From contig NZ_RJLM01000002.1 in the NCBI RefSeq assembly GCF_004104355.1, positions 549,385 through 613,384 of the forward strand: a DNA stretch of 64,000 nucleotides, read 5' to 3'. Origin of the DNA: Photobacterium chitinilyticum. GTDB lineage: Bacteria > Pseudomonadota > Gammaproteobacteria > Enterobacterales > Vibrionaceae. The translations under genes and the position numbers were made by a program. Positions 35,757 through 43,898 of this stretch are shown here, piece after piece. The notes under the pieces were generated by a model that saw only the letters and a program-made list of their open reading frames with translations, made no database searches and was not told where the DNA came from. Each line of letters opens with the position of its first letter. Position 1 is the stretch's first letter.

Positions 35757-37400
35757 ATGGGACAAAACGTGATGAAAAGTACGACGGGAAGAAGTAACTT
35801 TGATAGGTTTAGCATCATTACCTCATTAGTTATTGTATCTATTATTTCAATATTCTTTTTAACTAACCCTGATCAGGCAATTAAAATTGCTGGTGATATA
35901 TTTACACTGATTGCATATAACTTTGGCACGCCAATTCTCTGGTATGCATTCGGCCTTGTTATTCTCGCTGCCTATTTTGTATTTAGTAAATATGGGCATA
36001 TCCGAATGGGAAATGAGAAACCTGAGTTTTCTACATTTTCCTATATCGCCATGATGGCACTTGCAGGTGTCGGTTCCGGTACGGTTTACTGGGCATTTCT
36101 CGAGTGGTCTTACTATATTAAGACGCCACCGTTCGCTATTGAAGCAGGCTCGGTAACAGCTGCTGAGTGGGCTGTAACCTACAGTCTTCACCACTGGGGG
36201 ATCATTGCCTGGGCAATCTACGCCATAACCGCAATCCCTGTCATGTATTCTTTCTATATTAGAAAAAACCGCTCACTGAAAATCAGCGACGTGGTAATGT
36301 CGATGATAAAAAATAAGGCGACAGCAAAGATTGTCGGTCGTGTTATTGATATCATGTACCCAATTGCACTGATATTCGGTTTGATTATCGTCTTGTCTCT
36401 TGGTGTGCCAATTATATCTGCTGCGGTCTCTTTGCTGTTCGGTATTTCAGATAGTTTAGTTTTGAAATTATCTATGTTGGTTATTGTTGCTGCTTTATTG
36501 ATTGCCAGTTCTTTCTTTGGTATCGAAAAAGGCATGCAGAAAATCAGTAATAACGGGACATATTTTGTTGTTGCTCTCGCCCTGTATATTCTAATTTTCG
36601 GTCCGACTCAGTTCATTCTTGAAAATACCAGCTCATCCATTGCTATTTGGGCTCAGAATTTTATTAAAATGAGCTTATATACTGATGCGATTAATCAGGC
36701 TAAGTTCCCTCAGTCTTGGACCGCGTATTTCTGGGCGTACTGGATGATCTTCATTCCACTGATGTGTGTCTTTGTTACCAAGGTATCTAAAGGCCGTACT
36801 ATCCGTGAAGTGGTTGTCTGTATGATTGGTGGTGGTACTGCAGGTATTGCCGCACTTTTCTCGATTGTTGGCTCTTTCATGATGAAGACCCAGCTGGACG
36901 GCAAGGTTGAAATTAGCAAGATGGTCTCTGAAGGCCAGGCCAGCGAGGCGATTGTTAAGGCACTCGATACCCTACCGCTATCATCGGTAATTTTGGTGGT
37001 GTTCATTATTTCAACGTTCTTATTGTTGGTTACGACACTGGATGGCTCTGTATTTACCGTTGCATGTAATACGCAGAAAGAACTTGATGAAAAGAATAAT
37101 CCGTCAACGTACCTGAAAATATTTTGGTGTCTGATTATTGTTGCGTTACCAACTATCTTTATCACGGTTAATGCGCCAGTACAGTCAATGCAATCGGCTA
37201 TTTTGATATTTGCATTGCCGATACTGCTGCTAACTTCATACATGCTATTTAAAACAGTCGGCTATATGCGTGCAGACTACTCACATCTCAATGTGATGGA
37301 AATTCAGGCGATGCATAAGCTTGAGAGCGTTGTCGAGAAAGAGGAAGAAGTGTTGGAACCTGTTGGGGGTGTCTTGGCAGAAAGCCAACAACAGGGATAG
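35757..37400 (+). CDS. BCCT-family transporter (betaine/carnitine/choline type)
   Basis: 547-residue inner-membrane carrier with 12 hydrophobic helices. The BCCT hallmark is visible in GSGTVYWAFLEWSYYIKTPPF (about residues 97-117) and the later FLLLVTTLDGSVFTVAC. These carriers import substrates with a quaternary ammonium or sulfonium group. The C-terminal tail is short and acidic, so osmotic sensing is not obvious; placement in a GntR-controlled catabolic operon suggests nutrient uptake. Start taken at 35757; an ATG at 35772 preceded by GGGA is an alternative. Confidence 0.92.
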   Translation: MGQNVMKSTTGRSNFDRFSIITSLVIVSIISIFFLTNPDQAIKIAGDIFTLIAYNFGTPILWYAFGLVILAAYFVFSKYGHIRMGNEKPEFSTFSYIAMMALAGVGSGTVYWAFLEWSYYIKTPPFAIEAGSVTAAEWAVTYSLHHWGIIAWAIYAITAIPVMYSFYIRKNRSLKISDVVMSMIKNKATAKIVGRVIDIMYPIALIFGLIIVLSLGVPIISAAVSLLFGISDSLVLKLSMLVIVAALLIASSFFGIEKGMQKISNNGTYFVVALALYILIFGPTQFILENTSSSIAIWAQNFIKMSLYTDAINQAKFPQSWTAYFWAYWMIFIPLMCVFVTKVSKGRTIREVVVCMIGGGTAGIAALFSIVGSFMMKTQLDGKVEISKMVSEGQASEAIVKALDTLPLSSVILVVFIISTFLLLVTTLDGSVFTVACNTQKELDEKNNPSTYLKIFWCLIIVALPTIFITVNAPVQSMQSAILIFALPILLLTSYMLFKTVGYMRADYSHLNVMEIQAMHKLESVVEKEEEVLEPVGGVLAESQQQG

Positions 37401-37453
37401 TAGCTTGTAAGTAGTATAAGAATACTGTCTGCGAGTTGTTCTCTTAATAAATC

Positions 37454-37485
37454 AAAAGCCACCAGATTGTTGTCGGGTGGCTTTT
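37454..37485 (+). terminator. Terminator of the flavoprotein-enolase-BCCT operon
   Basis: A 10-bp perfect stem (37454-37463 with 37476-37485), 12-base loop, followed by a T-run. Confidence 0.85.
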
Positions 37486-37670
37486 TTCGTGCCTGCTATT
37501 GGTAATTTACATTCATTGCTACATAACTGAATATACAAAGTATGCATCTCAGTAGTCAGAATTGAGAAGTTCAATCTGCTGCTATTGTGTTTGAACTAGG
37601 GTAATAGGTTTAATGACTAATTATCCATACATAATAAGAACATAATATAGGCTAGGTTGGAGCGTTTATC

Positions 37671-38963
37671 ATGAATACTTCTATGTGTATTCTATTAGCG
37701 GTCGTTCTGACGTCCGTTGTTTCATGTCGGGATAATTCCGGTGGCGATGACAGTTTTTCTGATGATGCAAATGCTGTGTCGAGCGGAGGCAGTGAAAGTG
37801 TGATAGATACACCTGGGGGAGAAGCCCCTGATCCCTCGCCACAAGAGCCACCAGGTGGAGAGGAACCCGTACCTCGCACTGATATCGACGGGTTGCCATT
37901 ACCTGATTTGGCAACTAGTCATGATTATGAAGGCTATCTAGAAGCTCGTCCTCGATATTACACTACAACTACATCACCGTTCGGTAATGTCAGATCTCAG
38001 GACAATACACCTTTTTCAAATCCGGTCAGTAATGCAGGAGCAACGCTAGGGCGGGTACTGTTCTATGATGTCAGGCTTTCTGCTAATAGTTCTATTTCCT
38101 GTGCGTCCTGCCATATTCAAAAGCACGGGTTTACTGATCCGGCGCAGTTCAGTACAGGGTTTGAGGGGGGAAAAACCGGGCGTCATTCTATGAGTCTGAC
38201 CAATGCGACTTACTATACGCCGAAGAACTTCTTCTGGGACGAGCGGGCCGACACACTGGAAGAGCAGGTCTTGATGCCGATTCAGGATCCGGTCGAGATG
38301 GGAATGAACCTGTTCGACTTGGAAGTAAAGCTGGCGGCAACAAGCTTCTATCACGGCTTGTTCGAGCAGGCGTTCGGTGACGAAGCCATTACCAGTCAGC
38401 GTATCTCTGAGGCAATGGCACAATTTATTCGGTCGATGGTCTCCTACCAGTCGAAATATGACCAGGCCTTTGCTGTCGGAGAGTGGAACGATCCGGACTT
38501 TGCTGCTGTCTTTACCGAGCAGGAAATGGAGGGGCATAAACTCTTTTCGGGCTTCCCTGTCGGACGGCAAGCATCTCTCGGTTGTATTGAGTGCCATCAA
38601 ACCTCGGCACATACGATGGATCAGGCTCATATCAATGGGTTGGATGCCGATACCAGTAGCGATCCGGGAGCTGGTGGTGGTTTTTTCAAGTCGCCCTCAC
38701 TGAGAAATATCGCCGTCGGTGCGCCCTATATGCACGATGGCCGGCTTAAGAACTTGATGGATGTGGTTGAGTTTTATAATAGCGGGGTGCAACCGCATCC
38801 GAATCTGAGTCCGGATCTGAGACGCAATGGAAGCCCGACTGGTCCGCCGGTGAGGATGAACCTGGATCAGGAGGAGAAAGAGGCGCTGGTAGCATTTTTA
38901 CAAACACTGACTGATGAGTCTTTCCTGACTAACCCTATTTTTAGCGACCCGTTTGCTGAGTAG
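37671..38963 (+). CDS. Diheme cytochrome c peroxidase/MauG-family lipoprotein
   Basis: 430 residues. A lipobox (LTSVVSC, Cys19) predicts lipid anchoring in the envelope. A low-complexity Ser/Asp/Pro/Glu/Gly-rich linker covers about 22-70. Two heme c attachment sites follow: CASCH (Cys144-His148) and CIECH (Cys305-His309). Flanking sequence is typical of bacterial cytochrome c peroxidases and MauG-like enzymes: LGRVLFYDVRLSANSSISC, NATYYTPKNFFWDERADTLEEQ, and the C-terminal FKSPSLRNIAVGAPYMHDGRL with DVVEFYNSG. It would reduce peroxide or oxidise a protein or metal partner in the periplasm. Single gene with GGAG nine bases upstream; no partner gene is adjacent. Confidence 0.92.
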   Translation: MNTSMCILLAVVLTSVVSCRDNSGGDDSFSDDANAVSSGGSESVIDTPGGEAPDPSPQEPPGGEEPVPRTDIDGLPLPDLATSHDYEGYLEARPRYYTTTTSPFGNVRSQDNTPFSNPVSNAGATLGRVLFYDVRLSANSSISCASCHIQKHGFTDPAQFSTGFEGGKTGRHSMSLTNATYYTPKNFFWDERADTLEEQVLMPIQDPVEMGMNLFDLEVKLAATSFYHGLFEQAFGDEAITSQRISEAMAQFIRSMVSYQSKYDQAFAVGEWNDPDFAAVFTEQEMEGHKLFSGFPVGRQASLGCIECHQTSAHTMDQAHINGLDADTSSDPGAGGGFFKSPSLRNIAVGAPYMHDGRLKNLMDVVEFYNSGVQPHPNLSPDLRRNGSPTGPPVRMNLDQEEKEALVAFLQTLTDESFLTNPIFSDPFAE

Positions 38964-39001
38964 TTAGTGAGAGGATAGTGCGAGATAACGGAAAGGATAG
39001 G

Positions 39002-39026
39002 CCAGCTCGACGAACAATCGAGCTGG
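39002..39026. terminator. Hairpin between convergent peroxidase and YgiB-like genes
   Basis: A 9-bp perfect stem (39002-39010 with 39018-39026) with a 7-base loop; no strong T-tract, but its position between two stop codons favours a terminator. Confidence 0.5.
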
Positions 39027-39048
39027 TATGCCACTCGGGAAGCTGGTG

Positions 39049-39666
39049 TTAGCCACCCCAGCTTTTGCTACCACTGGATGACTTGCTCCAGCTGGATTTT
39101 GCCGACACGGTTGAGCCAAAGCCGCCGCGCGAAATCGTTCGGCTTACGGTAGGTTTCGGCTTCATCTGATCTTTGGATATCCGGACTTTGCTTTTCTTAT
39201 AACTACTACGACCATAATCGTAACCGTCAGCTGTGGTCCAGCGATCATAAAAAATACTGCCCGGGTAATATGAGCGGAACATCGGCTGGGAATAATAGCC
39301 GCGATCCCTGTCCATCATCCGACCAAACATGAAGCCCGCCATCGCCGGCATAAACCAGTTATTGTTGGGGGATTGCATACATGCATTTACCCCAAACTCA
39401 GCGGTACAGTCATATTGTGTCTGGTATTTAGGCGCAGTGCGTTCAGCTTCGTCTAGCGCGTCCTGATAGGCTGCCCGACACTCCTGACTGTAGTTGGGGT
39501 TGTCGTTAATGCAGTCATCCAAGGCTTGATAAATAGTGGCATCATTACCGTTGTCACTACAACCAGAAAGGAAGGCACCGGCAAAAGCCACTGAAACTGG
39601 CTTAACCGAGAACGTACGCCAGTTTTTGCGCATACTGCCTAGCACGACCTGCTTACTTCGTTTCAT
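39049..39666 (-). CDS. ygiB: DUF1190 lipoprotein-like protein (YgiB/YjfM family)
   Basis: 205 residues. The N-terminal MKRSKQVVLGSMRKNW and the hydrophobic stretch ending in AFLSGC match the E. coli YgiB/YjfM layout, with a candidate lipobox cysteine at residue 36. Cysteine pairs follow (DDCIND...SQECRAAY; YDCTAEFG...ACMQ). The core ALDEAERTAPKY and FMPAMAGFMFGRMM is diagnostic. The tail is rich in Ser, Lys and Gly and ends in KSWGG. The function is unknown. Last gene of a six-gene operon with PspA-like, DUF350, DUF2491, DUF2170 and ion-channel proteins, so it is probably part of an envelope-maintenance module. Confidence 0.85.
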   Translation of the reverse strand: MKRSKQVVLGSMRKNWRTFSVKPVSVAFAGAFLSGCSDNGNDATIYQALDDCINDNPNYSQECRAAYQDALDEAERTAPKYQTQYDCTAEFGVNACMQSPNNNWFMPAMAGFMFGRMMDRDRGYYSQPMFRSYYPGSIFYDRWTTADGYDYGRSSYKKSKVRISKDQMKPKPTVSRTISRGGFGSTVSAKSSWSKSSSGSKSWGG

Positions 39667-39677
39667 GTTGGTAGCTC

Positions 39678-40094
39678 CTAGTAAGTCATGCAGGCAGCGT
39701 TGAGCAGGCCAACCGATACTGAGGTTGCAGCCATGATAATACCGGCAGGGATCTCACCCGCTTCGATACGTTCAACGATTTTTGGCATAAAACCAAAGCG
39801 AACAATATAAAAGGCGATGAGCTGGGCAAATAACGCCACTATCCCCCAAAGGGCAAAATCGATCAGGTTGACGGAGTTGCTCGCTGCCCCGGCAATGGCT
39901 AAACAGTAACCGATAATGGAACCAGACAGGCCAATGGCCGCGGCGATATTCTGGCCCTCTTTAACCAGTTTCCATTCGTCATGCGGAGTAAAGCGGACAT
40001 AGACAACTTTAAACAGCATCAAGAACGCGATTGATAGTGAGAAGTAGAGTAAGAAGGCACCAAGGCCTGCGAGTGAATTTGTTAATACTTCCAT
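39678..40094 (-). CDS. yjfL: DUF350 membrane protein, YjfL family
   Basis: 138-residue inner-membrane protein with four hydrophobic helices in two similar halves (GAFLLYFSLSIAFLMLFKVVYV; AAAIGLSGSIIGYCLAIAGAA; LIDFALWGIVALFAQLIAFYIV; GIIMAATSVSVGLLNAACM), the DUF350 repeat pattern. The function is unknown. It sits 11 bases upstream of the ygiB-like gene and 29 bases downstream of yjfK. Confidence 0.88.
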   Translation of the reverse strand: MEVLTNSLAGLGAFLLYFSLSIAFLMLFKVVYVRFTPHDEWKLVKEGQNIAAAIGLSGSIIGYCLAIAGAASNSVNLIDFALWGIVALFAQLIAFYIVRFGFMPKIVERIEAGEIPAGIIMAATSVSVGLLNAACMTY

Positions 40095-40123
40095 GTGAAT
40101 CCCTAATAATTGAAAGTAACTGA

Positions 40124-40759
40124 CTAACCAATGAGCTTGAAGTCGGTCGGTGATAGGTTGATACCTGTGCTGATAGCTAGGCTGCGTTCGGCACGGTTAT
40201 GAATAATTTTTTCTTCGCCGGCAACAAAGACGGACTCGAAGATGTCATTACCGATGTTTCGTTCATAGATCATGACGAACTGGTCGGTTTCGCTAGTGGC
40301 ACCATTTTCGAGCCAGGTCTTTTCTGTCATCACAACGGGTCGGCTGTTTTCCCATACTTTTTCAAATGTATGGCCTTCTAGCTCCCACGCCGGTTGTACT
40401 AGTTGGTTATCCAGCAAGTGGTTCCACTCCGAATCGGTATCGATCGGTTTGGTATCGTAGAAATAATAGAGTTTAACTTCGCTGATGTCGGCATCGCTCT
40501 GGCCGTGGGTCAGAACTTGAATAAAGCCGTCGTCATCGGTGTAATAACGTAATAGCCGAGTTTGTTCATCAAGCTGGACTTCCCCTACCGCTTTGATGAG
40601 CTGGGTACGAGCCGCACCTTCAATGATGAGATCCGGCTCGATAAGGCGCAGTTTCAAGTCATCTAACTCAAATGCGCCGCCAAGCCTCAGCCCCAAAATT
40701 TCCGGGGACTGCGGAAGTGGGGTTTCCGGCGTTTTTTTCTTTTTAAACCAATCAAACAT
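40124..40759 (-). CDS. yjfK: DUF2491 protein, YjfK family
   Basis: 211-residue cytoplasmic protein. The opening FDWFKKKKTPETPLPQSPEILGLRLGGAFELD and the mostly beta middle (EGAARTQLIKAVGEVQLDEQTRLLRYYTDDDGF) match YjfK/DUF2491. No enzyme motif is visible. A perfect GGAG spaced before the ATG supports the start. The gene lies between the K+-channel gene and yjfL in the same operon. Confidence 0.85.
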   Translation of the reverse strand: MFDWFKKKKTPETPLPQSPEILGLRLGGAFELDDLKLRLIEPDLIIEGAARTQLIKAVGEVQLDEQTRLLRYYTDDDGFIQVLTHGQSDADISEVKLYYFYDTKPIDTDSEWNHLLDNQLVQPAWELEGHTFEKVWENSRPVVMTEKTWLENGATSETDQFVMIYERNIGNDIFESVFVAGEEKIIHNRAERSLAISTGINLSPTDFKLIG

Positions 40760-40824
40760 AATGACTCCTGAGCGATAACAGCGGCCTGCTCAAAGGCTGG
40801 TTACGTTGGTTAATCGGATCCGTC

Positions 40825-41847
40825 CTACCATTTAAACTCAATGACACGTTCGTCCGAGATATAAAATAGCTTGCTACCGGGTTGAACTTCACGCTGTAGC
40901 GATGGGTTGAGCTCGACACCGTTGCCGCTATCAATGGCGATCAACGTGGCATCATATTGTTGCTTGAACGTTGAGAATAACGCTTCGATAGTTGTAATAG
41001 CAGCGTTCTGGGGGTAGGTGACGGAATACTGGGTCATCCCCTGGGTAGTGCTGAGCAGTTCGTGATGCAGCTCGCTGGAGCCCGGATCTACCGCAGCCTT
41101 TGCCATCATCTCGACTGCCACAGAAGGAATACACTCGGCATTCGGGCAGTGTTGTTTTAACAGCTGGCTTAGGGCCTCGTCATTAAAGTAGGCCAACAAG
41201 TGCGCTTTGGGGTTTTTGCTGACACAGTAAAGGGCGGCTGACAGCGTGATATCGTCTTCCGGGTTGTCGATAAGAATGCAGCTTGCACTGTCTATACCGG
41301 CGCGTTTCATCCCTTCATTATCTGTGAAGCTGGTAACACGGACAAACTCGACTTCGCCCGGGAGCGGGTTTTCAATTTCTGGACGGACACACAGAACAAT
41401 CGGGCGGTTGCCTTTCTCTTCGTGCTGCAGCATCTTGATTAGATGCAAGGTACGCTGCTCGTTCCAGCCCAGAACTAAAATATGATTGTTCACTTTGAGA
41501 CTCCGTTTTCCCAACAGACCGCTTTTCCAATAGTAAATAAAAAAGCTGGCGACACGCCCGACCCCCAAGGCAAATAATCCAAGGCCTCCGGGGATCACAA
41601 AGAGTGAGGCGACCCATTTCCCCATTGTTGTTGTCGGAGACATATCACCGTAACCAACAGTTGAGGCGGTGACAAAGAGATAATAGACAAAATCGGTAAA
41701 TGAGCGGGTGAGATTGTCTTCACCTGCGAATGTTAATAGTAACCAGCTTATTACACTGTAGCCAAGCAGGGTAATCAGAAGGTTTCGTCCGTTCAACTGG
41801 GTAAAGTTTCGTACGGCCCATCGTTGAAAGAGAATCCACAATGACAT
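40825..41847 (-). CDS. Potassium channel with RCK/TrkA-N regulatory domain
   Basis: 340-residue inner-membrane channel subunit. Two transmembrane helices flank the pore, whose selectivity filter TVGYGD is intact (about residue 63-68). A third hydrophobic stretch follows (SLFVIPGGLGLFALGVGRVASFF). The cytoplasmic part has a Rossmann RCK domain (NHILVLGWNEQRTLHLI; ILIDNPEDDITLSAALY) and an RCK-C-like tail (LQREVQPGSKLFYIS). Ligand is unknown. GGAGG precedes the ATG. It sits inside the yjf operon, a documented type of neighbourhood for PspA-like proteins (family knowledge). Confidence 0.9.
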   Translation of the reverse strand: MSLWILFQRWAVRNFTQLNGRNLLITLLGYSVISWLLLTFAGEDNLTRSFTDFVYYLFVTASTVGYGDMSPTTTMGKWVASLFVIPGGLGLFALGVGRVASFFIYYWKSGLLGKRSLKVNNHILVLGWNEQRTLHLIKMLQHEEKGNRPIVLCVRPEIENPLPGEVEFVRVTSFTDNEGMKRAGIDSASCILIDNPEDDITLSAALYCVSKNPKAHLLAYFNDEALSQLLKQHCPNAECIPSVAVEMMAKAAVDPGSSELHHELLSTTQGMTQYSVTYPQNAAITTIEALFSTFKQQYDATLIAIDSGNGVELNPSLQREVQPGSKLFYISDERVIEFKW

Positions 41848-41907
41848 GATTACCTCCGCTTGCCTGCGTGAGAACTGTTTGTAAGTAATAAAACCAAACT
41901 GACAGCC

Positions 41908-42594
41908 TTACTTACCTAAAATACGAGCCAGCTCGTCTTCCGCAGACGACTTTCCGCCTGCGGTTATTCCGGCCTCAGCCAGTTTCTTGTCAAGGCTACT
42001 GCCTGATTGCTCTTCTGCCATCTCAGCAGCGGCTTCAAGCTGGGCAGACTTTTCGGCCTGACGTTGCTTGATACGTTCCAATGACTCGACAGCGGTGTGC
42101 ATTTTGGCATTGGCACCGACATTTGTGGCTGATACGGCTGATTGCGCTTTCTGAACCGCCTCATTGGCCTTAACGACGTCGACTTGTTGTTCTAACTGAC
42201 GAAGCTTGTCTTTAGCTTGCGCAATATTGGTACGCATACTTTGCTCTGAGGCGACAAACTGATCCAGATAGACCTGCTCGGCCTGTTGCTCGTTGCGCAG
42301 GGTGGCAACTTTTTGAGCACACTCAAGGGCCAGTTCTTGTTGGCCTTTTTCCATCGCAGTGCGGGCATGGCCTTCGTACTCTTCCACACCATTATTGATG
42401 GCATCGACTTTTTGCTGCGACATCTTACGCTTGGCTACAATGCTGACTAATGCCTCGTCAGAACGTCGCAGTTCTTGTTTGGCTTCACGGATCTCTTGGT
42501 CAAGAATTCGAAGTGCCTGGTTGTCTGCAACATTTTCGGCCGCTTCGTTTGCACCACCCTTGATGGCAGTGAACAGTTTTTTCCATACACTCAT
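41908..42594 (-). CDS. yjfJ: PspA/IM30-family protein, YjfJ
   Basis: 228 residues, almost wholly alpha-helical coiled coil (QEIREAKQELRRSDEALVSIVAKRKM; QEQAEQVYLDQFVASEQSMRTNI), the ESCRT-III/PspA fold that binds and repairs the inner membrane. The N-terminal amphipathic SVWKKLFTAIKGGANEAAE is the membrane-insertion helix of this family. The C-terminus ends in the extended KLAEAGITAGGKSSAEDELARIL. It starts inside the yjfI stop codon (ATGA overlap) with GGAG upstream. No PspF-like activator is nearby, so control differs from classic Psp. Confidence 0.9.
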   Translation of the reverse strand: MSVWKKLFTAIKGGANEAAENVADNQALRILDQEIREAKQELRRSDEALVSIVAKRKMSQQKVDAINNGVEEYEGHARTAMEKGQQELALECAQKVATLRNEQQAEQVYLDQFVASEQSMRTNIAQAKDKLRQLEQQVDVVKANEAVQKAQSAVSATNVGANAKMHTAVESLERIKQRQAEKSAQLEAAAEMAEEQSGSSLDKKLAEAGITAGGKSSAEDELARILGK

Positions 42595-42992
42595 GATGCG
42601 TTCTCCGTTAAGTGATCCTGGTACAGGTCGATAAATGCTTCGACATTGCGGAATAGGGTGGCGACTTCAATGAGGATACTCTCAGCTTTGGATTGGGAGG
42701 AGAGTGAACCAAAAGCCACGTAGTAGCTATCGCCATCAATGTTATTGATGCCAATGGTCGAGAGCGGGAACATCTTGTGGGTACGCAAGATAAGGTCATT
42801 CAATGCATGCACATCGCTGACCTGCTGGTGCGGGAAAAGCAGGACTTCTACCAAAATCTGTTCGCCGGCAACGGCAAGGTATGCGTCGATGTTGTCTTCA
42901 TTGCTGATGATAAGTGTTTGGTCATGTTCTTTGACTTGCCAGCCATCATGGTCAGACAGTACGGGGAGGAGTTCTGTTAATTGCCACGTCAT
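42591..42992 (-). CDS. yjfI: DUF2170 protein, YjfI family
   Basis: First gene of the yjf operon. About 133 residues from the second of two close ATGs, chosen because AAGG is seven bases from it but only one base from the first (42998). Motifs: NIDAYLAVAGEQILVEVLLFPHQQV, FPLSTIGINNIDGDSYYVAFGSLS, as in YjfI/DUF2170. Likely a small cytoplasmic alpha-beta protein that partners the PspA-like product, with which it is translationally coupled. No catalytic residues are evident. Confidence 0.82.
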   Translation of the reverse strand: MTWQLTELLPVLSDHDGWQVKEHDQTLIISNEDNIDAYLAVAGEQILVEVLLFPHQQVSDVHALNDLILRTHKMFPLSTIGINNIDGDSYYVAFGSLSSQSKAESILIEVATLFRNVEAFIDLYQDHLTENAS

Positions 42993-42998
42993 AGACAT

Positions 42999-43349
42999 AC
43001 CTTATTGATAAGTGAATCGGGATGAAGAAAAAATTACTCTTATTATGATTTTAAACTCATGAATTACCATCATTCATTCACGAATTTGTTGTTATTTTGT
43101 GAGCAGATGTGAGATTTGCTGGGTAAGTCTTGCTCTCTGAGAGCCAAGTTCAATTTGTCTTCGTGGATTTCATCAAACAGAGACATACCATTTCTAAATA
43201 GTATGAGCTGCCTCTATAGGAGAAGGACAAATGTCCTCTCCTTGCCGCTACTGAGACTTTTATAATCAACCCGGTTGAACCGACAAAGACCGCCGGACTG
43301 AAAAAGTAGAGATTTAATTCTGCTTATTTACATTATTAGGAATAATTAC
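42999..43349. promoter_or_regulatory. Divergent control region of the yjf operon and the oxidoreductase-nupC pair
   Basis: No gene seen. It contains an imperfect hairpin (43219-43228 with 43233-43241, one bulge) about 110 bases before the oxidoreductase gene, which could be a leader structure. Otherwise AT-rich promoter DNA. Confidence 0.35.
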
Positions 43350-43898
43350 ATGAATGTACTCGTCATCGATGGACATCCAAACTTACAGGAATCAACTGCA
43401 AACGCGGCTATTTATAAGCACTATCAACAGACAACAGAGTGGTTAATTCACAACCTGGCTGTTTATCAAGGCGATATACAGGAAGAGCAGGCTGCGCTAT
43501 TGAGGGCTGATGTTATTGTTGTGCAGTTCCCATTGTATTGGAGCACTTTCCCCGCAGTGCTGAAAAAGTGGATTGATGACGTGTTTACCTACGGGTTTGC
43601 TTTTGGCCCTGACGGCAGCAAGCTAAAAGACAAGAAGTTAGTGTTTTCTATCACGGCCGGTGCGACAGCAGATTCATACAGTGAAAACGGTTTTAACTTC
43701 ATGCCGTTGAGTGTGTATCAACAAGCATTCGAACATGCATTCCGTGCCGCTGAAATGGATATTGTCGACACTATTGTGACGTTTGAAATGAACGCCAATC
43801 CTGATGAAGGTGGAGACAAAGAGAAGACAATAGAACTTGCACAGAATCACGCCGAAGCAGTAACTCATGCCGTAACTACGCTAATAGGAAAATTATAA
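43350..43898 (+). CDS. NAD(P)H-dependent flavodoxin-fold oxidoreductase (quinone reductase-like)
   Basis: 182-residue soluble FMN/FAD enzyme of the KefG/MdaB/NQO1-like group. The N-terminal flavin phosphate loop reads MNVLVIDGHPNLQESTANAA, and the signature FPLYWSTFPAVLKKWIDDVFTYGFAFG is diagnostic. It would transfer two electrons from NAD(P)H to quinones or similar. An AGGA eight bases upstream fits. Its stop overlaps the start of the nupC-like gene (TAATG), so a link with nucleoside uptake is implied but not explained. Confidence 0.9.
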   Translation: MNVLVIDGHPNLQESTANAAIYKHYQQTTEWLIHNLAVYQGDIQEEQAALLRADVIVVQFPLYWSTFPAVLKKWIDDVFTYGFAFGPDGSKLKDKKLVFSITAGATADSYSENGFNFMPLSVYQQAFEHAFRAAEMDIVDTIVTFEMNANPDEGGDKEKTIELAQNHAEAVTHAVTTLIGKL

